A stretch of DNA of 8,057 nucleotides, from contig JADFXA010000051.1 of NCBI GenBank assembly GCA_015233755.1, forward strand, positions 3,308 to 11,364, in the 5' to 3' direction. The translations under genes and the position numbers were made by a program. Of this stretch, positions 1-7,260 are shown piece by piece (position 1 is the first letter of the stretch; every line of letters starts with the position of its first letter). The notes beneath the pieces are model-generated. The model did not search any database. It was not told the origin of the DNA and worked only from the letters and a program-made list of their open reading frames with translations. The DNA comes from Desulfamplus sp. Its GTDB lineage: Bacteria > Desulfobacterota > Desulfobacteria > Desulfobacterales > Desulfobacteraceae.

Positions 1-1726
1 TACCACCACCATTGCCTGATAGAGTGCTGCTGCTATAAGCTGAAGGTGTTATCTCTGATTTGATTCCAAAACTATCCCACAATTGCATTATTTCATTATA
101 ATTTCTGATAGTTCCATCATAGTCTGCATAAATTCCGCCAGAGTCATCAGCATCATGGCACCAGATAGAATTTGGAATTCTTCCTTTTTGGGCAACATAG
201 CTGTAACCACTTATTTCACCTATATACTCTTTGTAGCTTCTAACATCTGCTAAAAAGAGATTTGCCGTATCTGAATAACGGTTAAATACATCATCAACAG
301 TTGCAATGTATTCTGGCCTTACCTCTCCTGTAAACTTTACGGGAGTTGGTTGATTAATAGTCTCTTCGCTTTTATAACCATCTTTAATCCACTGTTTATA
401 GCCGCCGTTCAGATACCTAACATCTTTTACACCTGCATACATAAGAATCCACCAGAGCCTTGCTGCAAAAATATTACTGGCACTATAAACAACAACTGTT
501 GTATCCTCTGTTATTCCCATATTACCCATAGCCTTGTGAAGATCATTATCAGAAAGAAGGAACCAGCGTGGATAGTCATTCTCATAAATATCGGAATTTG
601 AGTGAATTGAACCTGGAATATGACCAGTCTTGTAGGCAGTAGCATCGTCAAGAGTTCCCCATTCTGTTTCAAATATAAGATATTTATGATTACGGCCGTA
701 TGGATAATCAGGCGGTGGAGATGATGTGCTACCATCTTTATGGTATTCAATTAACTGGCTTACCCATTTTGGATGTACAAGTTTTTGATAATTTGCCAAT
801 TTTTCCATAGGATAACTTGCTTCATCAGAAGCTGCCCAATCAGATATTGATCCATCATAGTTACTTGTTCTTTCATACCCCATCAGGCGAGTGAGATAAT
901 AAGCATATCCACTTCTTATTCCAACTGTGCAATAAGAAACAACCTCTTTATCTTCCGTTACACCTTTAGAATTAAAAAGATATTTCATCTCATGGTAATC
1001 TAAAATTGTCTTGTCAGTTTTAAAATACCATGCATATGGAAGTTGAACAGCACCTGTTATGTGTCCACCTCTTGCTTCTCCATAGAGTTGCCAACCGTTG
1101 AACTCTTCATCTGTTCTTGTATCAACAACAACAAAATCACTATCTTTTAGGCGAGATTTTATGTGAGTTTTGTCTGATGTTATACTTGAGTTTGCAACTG
1201 ACTTGAATGTTGAGGGAGTCAAAGTATTACCTCTAATTTCAAGGGTATTTTTATCAGCAATCCATTTATCCCAACCACCATCTAAAATTTTAACCCAGTT
1301 ACAGCCAAGTGTCTCAAACATCCAAAAAAGCCTTCCAGATGAGCCCCATGATGCTGTGGTATCATCATAGATGATGATTTTAGACTCTCTTGTAACCCCT
1401 TTTTGACCAAGTATCTGCTCCAATTGATTTACAGGCAGCAAATTTTTACTGCTATCTACAAACTCTTGCCACCTCATGTTGATAGCACCTGGAATATGCC
1501 CTGTATTATAGGCTGTCTCGCTTCTTGTATCCACAATCACTGCGCCACTCTTTGCAAGGTCTTCTGCAGTTGCTATCAATTGACCATTTGGATAGCCTTT
1601 CACAACAACTTGTGTTAAAGGTTCAGAGTTTTCTTTCTCTGTAACATCAGAGTCATTACAACCTGCAATCAACATAAGTGATAACAGGATAAAAATTAAT
1701 ACTTTGCCAATACGTAAATTTTTCAT
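1..1726 (-). CDS. Rhodanese-repeat lipoprotein, four rhodanese domains, C-terminus cut by the window edge
   Basis: An open frame of 575 codons runs from an ATG at 1726 off the left edge, with no stop. The N-terminus is a lipoprotein signal: charged MKNLR, a hydrophobic stretch, then lipobox LIAGC with the lipidated Cys at residue 23. Four rhodanese domains follow, at about 47-160, 185-298, 316-455 and 470 onward, each with a D-x-R or similar strand and most with a GHIPG-type motif. The catalytic position is Asp121 in domain 1 (IIYDD), Cys266 in domain 2 (YCTVGIRSG) and Ser415 in domain 3 (VVYSAS). Domain 4 is cut before its active-site loop; by family pattern that loop should carry a Cys. The protein thus looks like a duplicated inactive/active pair. 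Rhodaneses transfer sulfane sulfur through a Cys persulfide; this one would act in the periplasm, tethered to a membrane. It lies 45 bp behind another exported rhodanese, so the two are probably cotranscribed. The physiological substrate is unknown. Confidence 0.9.
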   Translation of the reverse strand, partial: MKNLRIGKVLIFILLSLMLIAGCNDSDVTEKENSEPLTQVVVKGYPNGQLIATAEDLAKSGAVIVDTRSETAYNTGHIPGAINMRWQEFVDSSKNLLPVNQLEQILGQKGVTRESKIIIYDDTTASWGSSGRLFWMFETLGCNWVKILDGGWDKWIADKNTLEIRGNTLTPSTFKSVANSSITSDKTHIKSRLKDSDFVVVDTRTDEEFNGWQLYGEARGGHITGAVQLPYAWYFKTDKTILDYHEMKYLFNSKGVTEDKEVVSYCTVGIRSGYAYYLTRLMGYERTSNYDGSISDWAASDEASYPMEKLANYQKLVHPKWVSQLIEYHKDGSTSSPPPDYPYGRNHKYLIFETEWGTLDDATAYKTGHIPGSIHSNSDIYENDYPRWFLLSDNDLHKAMGNMGITEDTTVVVYSASNIFAARLWWILMYAGVKDVRYLNGGYKQWIKDGYKSEETINQPTPVKFTGEVRPEYIATVDDVFNRYSDTANLFLADVRSYKEYIGEISGYSYVAQKGRIPNSIWCHDADDSGGIYADYDGTIRNYNEIMQLWDSFGIKSEITPSAYSSSTLSGNGGG

Positions 1727-1736
1727 AACACAATTT

Positions 1737-1742
1737 CTCTCC
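1737..1742 (-). promoter_or_regulatory. Shine-Dalgarno site of the four-domain rhodanese lipoprotein
   Basis: Reading on the minus strand, GGAGAG stands 10 bases before the ATG at 1726. It fixes this ATG as the start and gives a complete lipoprotein signal peptide. Confidence 0.7.
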
Positions 1743-1771
1743 ATTAAAATGTTTGCTGTTTAAAAAATATA

Positions 1772-2755
1772 TTAGTTTTTAACAACTTTTTCCCACTCAG
1801 CCATTCCTCCCTCAAAGTTTATTGCTTTAGGAAGGTCTTTAAATTCATAACCTGCAAGGTTATGAACCATCCACGCATAACCTGAGCGAATACCACCTGT
1901 GCAGTAATAAACAACCTTCTTTTCTATATTTCTACCCTTTGTTCTTATATCTTTATCTTTTATAATGCCCTTGGTTTGGTTATCTTTTTCTAAAATTACT
2001 CCATTTTTGACAAGCAAATTTCTTAGCTCTAAAGAGTCAAGCGGAGTTCTATCCTTACCTTTAAAAAAATCTTCCCAAGGTATATGAACAGCATTGGGTA
2101 GATGTCCTTTAAACCACTCAATAGTTGAACGCGTATCAACAAGCTGGTACTTATCAGGATTATCGAATATCTCTTTTGCAGAGATATTTATAGAAGCAGT
2201 TGGATTTGGAATGTATTTAACAGTTTTAATGTTCTTATTGTCTTTGATATTTATCTGCTCATTATTATTCAGATTCTCTTTAACTTCATCAACTAAAGGG
2301 TAATTATTTCTCTCCCACGCCTGAATTCCACCTTTAAGAAGCCTTACCTCACCTTTATGACCTAACCATGCAAAGACCCAACAAGCCCAACCCTCACCTC
2401 CCCAACTTTTATCAGCATCGCCATAAACTACAATCTTACTTTCAGCAGAAATCCCAAGTTTTTCAAAGGCTTTTGCCATCCGCTCAGGCGGTAAAATACG
2501 ATAAGGAATTTGATTTTCATCAGTTGTTGTATAATTTTCCCAGCTAAATGAAATTGAGCCTGGAATATGTGATGTTTCCCAATATTTAATGGGTCTGGCA
2601 TCTAAAATGACCCAATTTGCAATATCATCTTTAAGTTGACGAGCATCGATTAAACTTATGTTAGATACTGAATTAAAATCAGCCCCTTTGCATATAGATG
2701 AGATTGAGAAGATGCAGATAATAAAAATGGTTAGAAATATTCTACTATTACTCAT
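1772..2755 (-). CDS. Exported two-domain rhodanese (thiosulfate sulfurtransferase-like)
   Basis: This 327-residue protein has an N-terminal signal peptide (MSNSR, hydrophobic core, likely cut near SICKG/ADF). Two rhodanese domains follow, at about 31-157 and 190-327. Domain 1 keeps the fold motifs (LDARP, SHIPGSI, LLKGGIQAW) but has Gly112 where the catalytic Cys would be, so it should be inactive. Domain 2 has the active loop C285-TGGIRSG. This inactive/active layout is usual for thiosulfate and 3-mercaptopyruvate sulfurtransferases, but the CTGGIRSG loop does not decide which substrate is used. An upstream in-frame ATG at 2782 would add nine residues, but it has no ribosome site; the ATG at 2755 has AAGG 10 bases before it and gives a better signal peptide. 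A Lys/Asp-rich insert of about 24 residues lies just before the active loop. It is the first gene of a leftward operon with the four-domain lipoprotein and should be periplasmic. Confidence 0.9.
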   Translation of the reverse strand: MSNSRIFLTIFIICIFSISSICKGADFNSVSNISLIDARQLKDDIANWVILDARPIKYWETSHIPGSISFSWENYTTTDENQIPYRILPPERMAKAFEKLGISAESKIVVYGDADKSWGGEGWACWVFAWLGHKGEVRLLKGGIQAWERNNYPLVDEVKENLNNNEQINIKDNKNIKTVKYIPNPTASINISAKEIFDNPDKYQLVDTRSTIEWFKGHLPNAVHIPWEDFFKGKDRTPLDSLELRNLLVKNGVILEKDNQTKGIIKDKDIRTKGRNIEKKVVYYCTGGIRSGYAWMVHNLAGYEFKDLPKAINFEGGMAEWEKVVKN

Positions 2756-2765
2756 TATTTGTTTG

Positions 2766-2771
2766 CCTTGG
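2766..2771 (-). promoter_or_regulatory. Ribosome binding site supporting the inner ATG of the two-domain rhodanese
   Basis: On the minus strand CCAAGG lies 10 bases before the ATG at 2755. The longer frame starting at 2782 has only A/T-rich sequence with no purine-rich Shine-Dalgarno match ahead of it, so the inner start is preferred. Confidence 0.5.
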
Positions 2772-2776
2772 CTTAT

Positions 2777-2824
2777 AATCATTTATGATTTAGATAAAAT
2801 TTTATGTTTTTAATCTTATGATTT
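2777..2824. repeat. Paired short palindromic repeats, possible operator
   Basis: AATCATTTATGATT at 2777-2790 is an inverted repeat with six-base arms and a two-base centre. AATCTTATGATT at 2812-2823 is a related, shorter version. The shared word TTATGATTT occurs at 2783-2791 and 2816-2824, 33 bases apart, close to three helical turns, so both copies face the same side of the DNA. They lie in the leader of the rhodanese operon. The region is very A/T-rich, so chance is a real possibility. Confidence 0.3.
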
Positions 2825-2915
2825 GATTTTTGTCCAATTGATATTAGTTATCTATTTCCTTGTATTTATTCCTATTTTCTATACTTAGGCAGGGTATTGC
2901 TTTTAAAAAAATCCT

Positions 2916-4412
2916 ATGTTAATGAGCGTTGCCATGAAAAAAGAGCTATTGGACATATTAAACATTCTAACATTTATTCACTTTGCCAGCATGGGCGGAC
3001 TTGCCCTCTATGGAATCCATAGAATATGGCTTCTTCTTTGCTGGTTTAAAAGCAGAGCAAAGAGTGAGCCTAATAAACCTCAATTCTCTTTTATAGAGAC
3101 TCAACCCCTTTCTGAACCAAATAACTACCCTGCTGTTGAAAATAAATTTTTTGTTCAAAAGCAAAGCAATGATGCTGAGAATAGAGTGCTCGTTATAGAG
3201 TACCCTTTAGTAACTGTTCAGATTCCTCTTTACAACGAGCCTCTTGTGGCTGCCCGAATTATTGATGCAGCCGCATCTTTTCACTGGCAAAATAGTAAAC
3301 TTGAGATTCAAATACTTGATGACTCATCTGACCATACAAGCCAAATTGTAAGAGAGCGGGTAAAATATTGGTCAGATAAAGGTGTCTGGATCTATGCAAT
3401 TTTTCGTGCAAATAGAAAAGGGTATAAAGCAGGTGCTCTTCAAAATGGATTAAAAGAGTCAAGCGGTGAGTTTATCGCTATTTTTGATGCAGACTTTATT
3501 CCCCCTGCTGATTTTCTTGAAAAGACAGTTCCACATTTTTATTTTAAAAATTCCAATCTTACTCAAGATAAGACTAAACAAAATAATATTTTTGAAAATA
3601 GAAATTTTACAACTAACTCAAGAGCTCAAAAAATTGGAATGGTGCAAACCCGCTGGGGATTTTTGAATTCAAGATATTCTTGGCTGACGAGGCTTCAAAC
3701 TCTTATGCTCTCTCCCCATTTTGAGATTGAACATAAAATGCGATTTTCCCAACATCTTTTTTTTAACTTTAATGGAACTGCTGGGATATGGAGAAGAGAG
3801 GCTATTGAATCAGCTGGAGGTTGGCAAGATGATACTGTAACCGAAGACCTTGATTTAAGCTATAGAGCACAATTATCAGGTTGGAGATTCTTATATCTCA
3901 ATGATGTTGTTGTGCCATCAGAACTTCCTGTAAAATTATCTGATTTTCGTTCTCAGCAAGAGAGATGGAGTAAAGGGTCAATCCAGACAGCAAGAAAAAT
4001 TCTTCCAAGTTTACTTTCATCATCAGCGTCATTGAGTGTAAAAATTGAGGCAGTTGCCCATCTTATGGCAAATGTCTGTTGGCTGCTCGGATTCATTGTA
4101 ACTATAACACTCTACCCCGTAATACTTTACCGTTTAAGTATTGGTATTTGCCAAATTACATGGATAGATATTCCTCTTTTGTGCATATCTTCTGCAATTC
4201 TAACCTATTATTTTGTTTATAGTATCTTTAGCCGTCAATCTTATGTTTTGACTGTTCTTCCGCTTCTTCCAATTATCAGTATAGCGCTTTCTCCTTTTTT
4301 TGCATTCTCTGTAGTAAAAGGATTGTTTGAAAAGGGCGGCGTATTTGTAAGAACTCCAAAATTTGGATTTTCAGATAGTTCAAAGAGGGATTATAGATGT
4401 GAATTACAATAA
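2916..4412 (+). CDS. Membrane glycosyltransferase family 2, cellulose/mannan synthase-like
   Basis: This 498-residue processive-type GT2 has one membrane helix at the N-terminus (about 13-44), a cytoplasmic catalytic domain (about 98-365) and about three helices at the C-terminus (about 380-470). The family motifs are all visible: ILDDSSD with Asp135/136, DAD at 191-193, NGTAGIWR at 286-293, TED at 309-311 and QQERW at 347-351, followed by a KGGVFVRTPKFG tail. The VQTRWGFLN and FNGTAGIWR wording resembles CSLA-type beta-mannan synthases and their bacterial relatives. The expected role is building or extending a polysaccharide or glycolipid from a nucleotide sugar at the inner membrane; the sugar cannot be read from sequence. 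A hydrophilic Asn/Lys/Thr-rich insert at about 211-237 separates DAD from VQTRW. The start is uncertain: ATGs at 2916, 2922 and 2934 are all in frame and none has a strong ribosome site. The end overlaps the next gene. Confidence 0.9.
   Translation: MLMSVAMKKELLDILNILTFIHFASMGGLALYGIHRIWLLLCWFKSRAKSEPNKPQFSFIETQPLSEPNNYPAVENKFFVQKQSNDAENRVLVIEYPLVTVQIPLYNEPLVAARIIDAAASFHWQNSKLEIQILDDSSDHTSQIVRERVKYWSDKGVWIYAIFRANRKGYKAGALQNGLKESSGEFIAIFDADFIPPADFLEKTVPHFYFKNSNLTQDKTKQNNIFENRNFTTNSRAQKIGMVQTRWGFLNSRYSWLTRLQTLMLSPHFEIEHKMRFSQHLFFNFNGTAGIWRREAIESAGGWQDDTVTEDLDLSYRAQLSGWRFLYLNDVVVPSELPVKLSDFRSQQERWSKGSIQTARKILPSLLSSSASLSVKIEAVAHLMANVCWLLGFIVTITLYPVILYRLSIGICQITWIDIPLLCISSAILTYYFVYSIFSRQSYVLTVLPLLPIISIALSPFFAFSVVKGLFEKGGVFVRTPKFGFSDSSKRDYRCELQ
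4384..4389 (+). promoter_or_regulatory. Ribosome binding site that selects the GTG start of the Fe-S/VTT fusion
   Basis: AGAGGG lies nine bases before GTG at 4399, within the end of the glycosyltransferase gene. The longer frame would begin at TTG 4363, which has no comparable site and a larger overlap. The 14-base overlap suggests translational coupling of the two genes. Confidence 0.7.
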
Positions 4413-6354
4413 TTTTGTAGGTAAAGAGTATCCAAATTTAATACATAAAGAGTGCAAAGAGTGCCGTGTATGCGTATCTCAATGTGCTTTTCTTCAAAAA
4501 TATGGGACTCCAGGAAAAGTTGCAGAAGAGTACCTACACTCAATTCCCAAAGAAGACTGCATTACAAATTTAGATAACTATAATAATTGGTTAGAAATAT
4601 CTTATCAGTGTAGTCTATGCGGCCTCTGTTCTGCTGTGTGTCCTGTAAAATTATCTCCTGACAAGATGTTCTTAGAAATGAGAAGAGAGGCAGTAAATTT
4701 TAGCATTGCTCCACTGCCACAACACAAGCCAATTATTGCCTATGAAAAAAAAGGGACATCAAAAAGATACTCATGGTATAGCCTTCCAGATGGGTGCAAA
4801 ACAGCTCTTTTTCCAGGATGTACTTTTACTGGTACACGTCCTGATTCTACACTCGCTCTTTATGACTCTCTTAAAACTAAAGATCCGACACTTGGCATTG
4901 TTCTTGATTGCTGCTGTAAGCCATCTCATGATCTTGGGAGATCATTGTTTTTTAATGAGATGTTTGGAGAGATGAAAACTTGGCTGTTTGAGCATGGGGT
5001 TGAAACAATAATTGTTCTTTGCCCAAACTGCTATAAAGTCTTTAAAAATTATGGCTCTCCGCTTCAAGTGGTATCAGTTTACGAACATTTACTCCAACAC
5101 GATCTTGTATCTACTGTACTTAATAAATTTCCTGCAAAATCAAATTTTTCTCCAATAGAATCAATGAATAGCTCACAGCCTTGCGGTAGATTAAATAAAT
5201 TAACTAAAAAGGAGGCTTTATTTTCAATCCATGACCCATGTGTGTTGAGAAATGAGCCTGAAATTCAAAATTCTATACGAGAGTTGGTAAAAGCAGCAGG
5301 CTTTACTATTAAAGAGATGCCACACAATAAAAGAAAAACTATATGCTGTGGTGAAGGAGGCTCTGTTGGCTTTGTCTGCCCTCAATTTGCATCTAATTGG
5401 GGGGAGATACGCAAGAAAGAGGCTGAAGATATAGATAGTAATATATTAGCTTACTGTGCAGGGTGTACTGGAGTTCTCAATAAAAAAATACCTACACATC
5501 ATGTAATTGATGCACTTTTCTATCCTGAGGCTGTGGTTTCTGGAACTCGTAAGGTTTCTAAAGCACCTTTTACATATATCAACAGGATAAGATTAAAAAG
5601 CAACCTCAAGAAACAACATCCAACTCATTTAACACGAGAGCGAGATTTTATTCCTATGTCAAATAATTATGAATCAAATAAAGTATCAAGCTATGAGTCA
5701 GGCAAAGGTGGCAATCTCAAAAAAATCATAATTTTGCTTCTTATTGCTGCTGCCGTTGCTGGTATCAGATTTTCTGGATTACTTGATAATTTTGACTCTG
5801 AAACTTTACGCAAAACTGTTGCAGATTGGGGAGTATTTGCCCCTGTTATCTATATACTCATTTACACAATTGCCCCTGTTTTGTTTCTTCCTGGACTTCC
5901 AATTACAATTGTTGGAGGTATTATTTTTGGACCTGTGTGGGGGGTTATTTACACTATTATTGGTGCAACTGCTGGTGCGAGTTTATCATTTCTGATTTCA
6001 CGTTACATTGCAAGAGATTGGATAAAAGCAAAATTAACAGGCTCACTATGGAAACAGTTAGACATTGATGTGGAAAAAAACGGTTGGAAAATTGTTGCTT
6101 TTACACGTTTGGTTCCTGTTTTTCCATTTAATCTACTCAACTATGCGTTTGGAATCACCTCAATAAAGTTTGTTCCTTATGTAGTAACATCTTTTATCTG
6201 TATGCTTCCTGCGTGTATTGCCTTTATTGTATTTTCAAGCTCTTTGCTTGATCTGCTCAAAGGGAATGTTTCAACTGGGTTAATAGTTGGGATTGCTCTT
6301 ATTTGTCTTGTTGCATTAATTCCGATGATATTAAAAAAACGATCTAAAAACTAA
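4399..6354 (+). CDS. Fe-S/CCG-domain (heterodisulfide reductase-like) protein fused to a TVP38/VTT membrane domain
   Basis: From the GTG start it has 651 residues. A ferredoxin-like region has two CxxCxxCxxxC motifs (Cys19/22/25/29 and 71/74/77/81), predicting two 4Fe-4S clusters. Two CCG cysteine-rich domains follow, as in HdrB, GlpC and DsrK. The first has Cys141, Cys171-173 and CPNC at 208-211, with Cys in place of the usual Gly of CCG. The second is canonical: Cys281, CCG at 316-318, CAGC at 353-356. CCG domains of characterised relatives handle thiol/disulfide or 2-hydroxyacid redox chemistry on the cytoplasmic side. After a hydrophilic linker (about 380-441), residues 442-651 form a multi-helix TVP38/TMEM64 (VTT, SNARE-associated) domain with the signature FTRLVPVFPFNLLNY at 568-582. 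The VTT part has no His, so it is not a di-heme cytochrome b like DsrM. The role is unknown; redox-coupled membrane transport or membrane anchoring are both possible. It overlaps the GT2 gene upstream. Confidence 0.9.
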   Translation: MNYNNFVGKEYPNLIHKECKECRVCVSQCAFLQKYGTPGKVAEEYLHSIPKEDCITNLDNYNNWLEISYQCSLCGLCSAVCPVKLSPDKMFLEMRREAVNFSIAPLPQHKPIIAYEKKGTSKRYSWYSLPDGCKTALFPGCTFTGTRPDSTLALYDSLKTKDPTLGIVLDCCCKPSHDLGRSLFFNEMFGEMKTWLFEHGVETIIVLCPNCYKVFKNYGSPLQVVSVYEHLLQHDLVSTVLNKFPAKSNFSPIESMNSSQPCGRLNKLTKKEALFSIHDPCVLRNEPEIQNSIRELVKAAGFTIKEMPHNKRKTICCGEGGSVGFVCPQFASNWGEIRKKEAEDIDSNILAYCAGCTGVLNKKIPTHHVIDALFYPEAVVSGTRKVSKAPFTYINRIRLKSNLKKQHPTHLTRERDFIPMSNNYESNKVSSYESGKGGNLKKIIILLLIAAAVAGIRFSGLLDNFDSETLRKTVADWGVFAPVIYILIYTIAPVLFLPGLPITIVGGIIFGPVWGVIYTIIGATAGASLSFLISRYIARDWIKAKLTGSLWKQLDIDVEKNGWKIVAFTRLVPVFPFNLLNYAFGITSIKFVPYVVTSFICMLPACIAFIVFSSSLLDLLKGNVSTGLIVGIALICLVALIPMILKKRSKN

Positions 6355-6376
6355 GAAATAAAGACTCAGAAATAAA
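6354..6376 (+). repeat. Short direct repeat between the fusion gene and the outer-membrane gene
   Basis: AGAAATAAA occurs at 6354-6362 and again at 6368-6376, 14 bases apart, starting on the last base of the fusion gene's stop codon. It is A-rich and may be no more than a leader enhancer or chance duplication. Confidence 0.35.
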
Positions 6377-6392
6377 ATAACACTTAAAAATT

Positions 6393-6400
6393 AAGGAGGA
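6393..6400 (+). promoter_or_regulatory. Strong Shine-Dalgarno for the outer-membrane protein, fixing a GTG start
   Basis: AAGGAGGA is a near-perfect match to the 16S anti-Shine-Dalgarno and lies eight bases before GTG at 6409. It is the strongest ribosome site in the window, pointing to high expression of the protein after it. Confidence 0.85.
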
Positions 6401-6408
6401 TTCTTCTG

Positions 6409-7260
6409 GTGAAAAATAGCACTTTAAATTATTTTTTAATTAACTGTATGGCTGCTCTTTTCATGGTTATTTTCAGTTGTTCCAATCTATTTGCTGGAGC
6501 TTGGACTATGGAAAAAGGTAATAGCTATCACCGTTTTGCAGCAAACTACTATTTTGCCGATAAAGAATTTGACAATAACGGCAATAGCAGAGCTATGGCA
6601 TCAAACGGTGAATTTCGTGACTTTAACCTCAATTATTATATGGAATATGGAATAATTGACCAATTGACCGCTATTGCCTCAATCTACTATAAAGATTTAC
6701 GGAAAGAAGATGACCGTTTTATCTACGATACGCGAGGAACAGGAGATTTTGATTTGGGGTTACGTTACCAGCTCTATTCAGGCACAATTGGGATTGTTTC
6801 TGTTCAAGGTTTGATCAAAACATCTGAATTTTACGATAAAGATGATGCTCTTCCTCTTGGTAATGGTCAAGAGGATTATGAGGTAAGATTGCTCTATGGT
6901 CGTTCTCTCTGGTCAATAATTCCGGGATATATAAATTTAGAATCTGGTTATCGTTGGCGAACCGATAAACCCTCTGACGAATTTCGCTATCTTATTGAAG
7001 TTGGCTCTGATCTTGGCAGCCAGCTCTACACACGGGCAAAACTTGATGGGCTAATCAGTGCAGGCAATGGCGCCAATCAAGTTGATAATTACGGAAACCC
7101 AACCGCCACATTTGAATATGATCTAACTAAACTTGATTTAACGATTGGCTGCAAACTCAATAAAAAATTGGGTCTTGAACTTGGCTACACTTCGCCATTA
7201 TACGGTGAATCAACAGCTAAAGGAGATACTTGGACATTGGCTTTGAGTTTTCAGCCCTAA
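6409..7260 (+). CDS. Secreted, probable outer-membrane beta-barrel protein of unknown function
   Basis: This 283-residue protein begins at GTG. Its signal peptide (about residues 1-31) ends in FAGA, with cleavage most likely before Trp32, leaving a mature start WTMEKGNSYH. The rest has no membrane helices. It consists of alternating polar/aromatic strands such as FNLNYYMEYG, LTAIASIYYK, DFDLGLRYQLYSG, NLESGYRWR, LDLTIGCKLN and LGLELGYTSPLYG, and ends in TLALSFQP. That pattern and the aromatic residues near strand ends fit a small outer-membrane beta-barrel. The last residue is Pro, with Phe at third from the end, rather than the usual terminal Phe. The function is not recognisable; a pore or channel-like role is a guess. 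It lies 54 bp after the Fe-S/VTT fusion and is likely cotranscribed with it, suggesting it serves the same envelope process. Confidence 0.75.
   Translation: MKNSTLNYFLINCMAALFMVIFSCSNLFAGAWTMEKGNSYHRFAANYYFADKEFDNNGNSRAMASNGEFRDFNLNYYMEYGIIDQLTAIASIYYKDLRKEDDRFIYDTRGTGDFDLGLRYQLYSGTIGIVSVQGLIKTSEFYDKDDALPLGNGQEDYEVRLLYGRSLWSIIPGYINLESGYRWRTDKPSDEFRYLIEVGSDLGSQLYTRAKLDGLISAGNGANQVDNYGNPTATFEYDLTKLDLTIGCKLNKKLGLELGYTSPLYGESTAKGDTWTLALSFQP

Larger units (their letters stand above)
2756..2915. promoter_or_regulatory. Divergent control region between the two operons
   Basis: This AT-rich stretch separates the leftward rhodanese operon from the rightward glycosyltransferase operon and must hold the promoters of both, unless transcription enters from elsewhere. 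For the plus strand, a weak sigma-70-like pair is TTGATA at 2838-2843 and TGTATT at 2861-2866 with a 17-base spacer; TATACT at 2880-2885 is a better -10 box but lacks a matching -35 box. No convincing minus-strand promoter was found. Paired short repeats lie in its left third. The region holds no plausible gene. Confidence 0.5.

Noticed and set aside
350..1618. Plus-strand open frames at 350-601, 1170-1370 and 1403-1618, and the minus-strand frame at 511-750
   Set aside because: They overlap the four-rhodanese gene in other frames and have no domain or ribosome-site support.
2094..2303. Plus-strand frame opposite the two-domain rhodanese
   Set aside because: It is antisense to a well-supported domain and its hydrophobic content follows from the complement of a Lys/Asn-rich region.
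2756..2782. Longer start of the two-domain rhodanese at ATG 2782
   Set aside because: No Shine-Dalgarno precedes it, and the nine extra residues spoil the signal peptide; ATG 2755 is better supported.
2826..2850. FNR/CRP-type site around the TTGAT words in the divergent region
   Set aside because: The TTGAT words are direct rather than inverted and do not fit TTGAT-N4-ATCAA.
4363..4398. Longer start of the Fe-S/VTT fusion at TTG 4363
   Set aside because: It lacks a ribosome site, overlaps the GT2 gene by 50 bases and adds no recognisable sequence; GTG 4399 has AGAGGG nine bases before it.
2916..4412. Bacterial cellulose synthase catalytic subunit (BcsA)
   Set aside because: The protein is much shorter than BcsA, has no PilZ domain and few membrane helices; motif wording is closer to CSLA-like enzymes, and no bcsB or other bcs gene is adjacent.
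4706..6068. Plus-strand frames at 4706-4975, 5744-5995 and 5826-6068
   Set aside because: They are out-of-frame readings inside the Fe-S/VTT fusion; the Cys motifs and VTT signature lie in the main frame.
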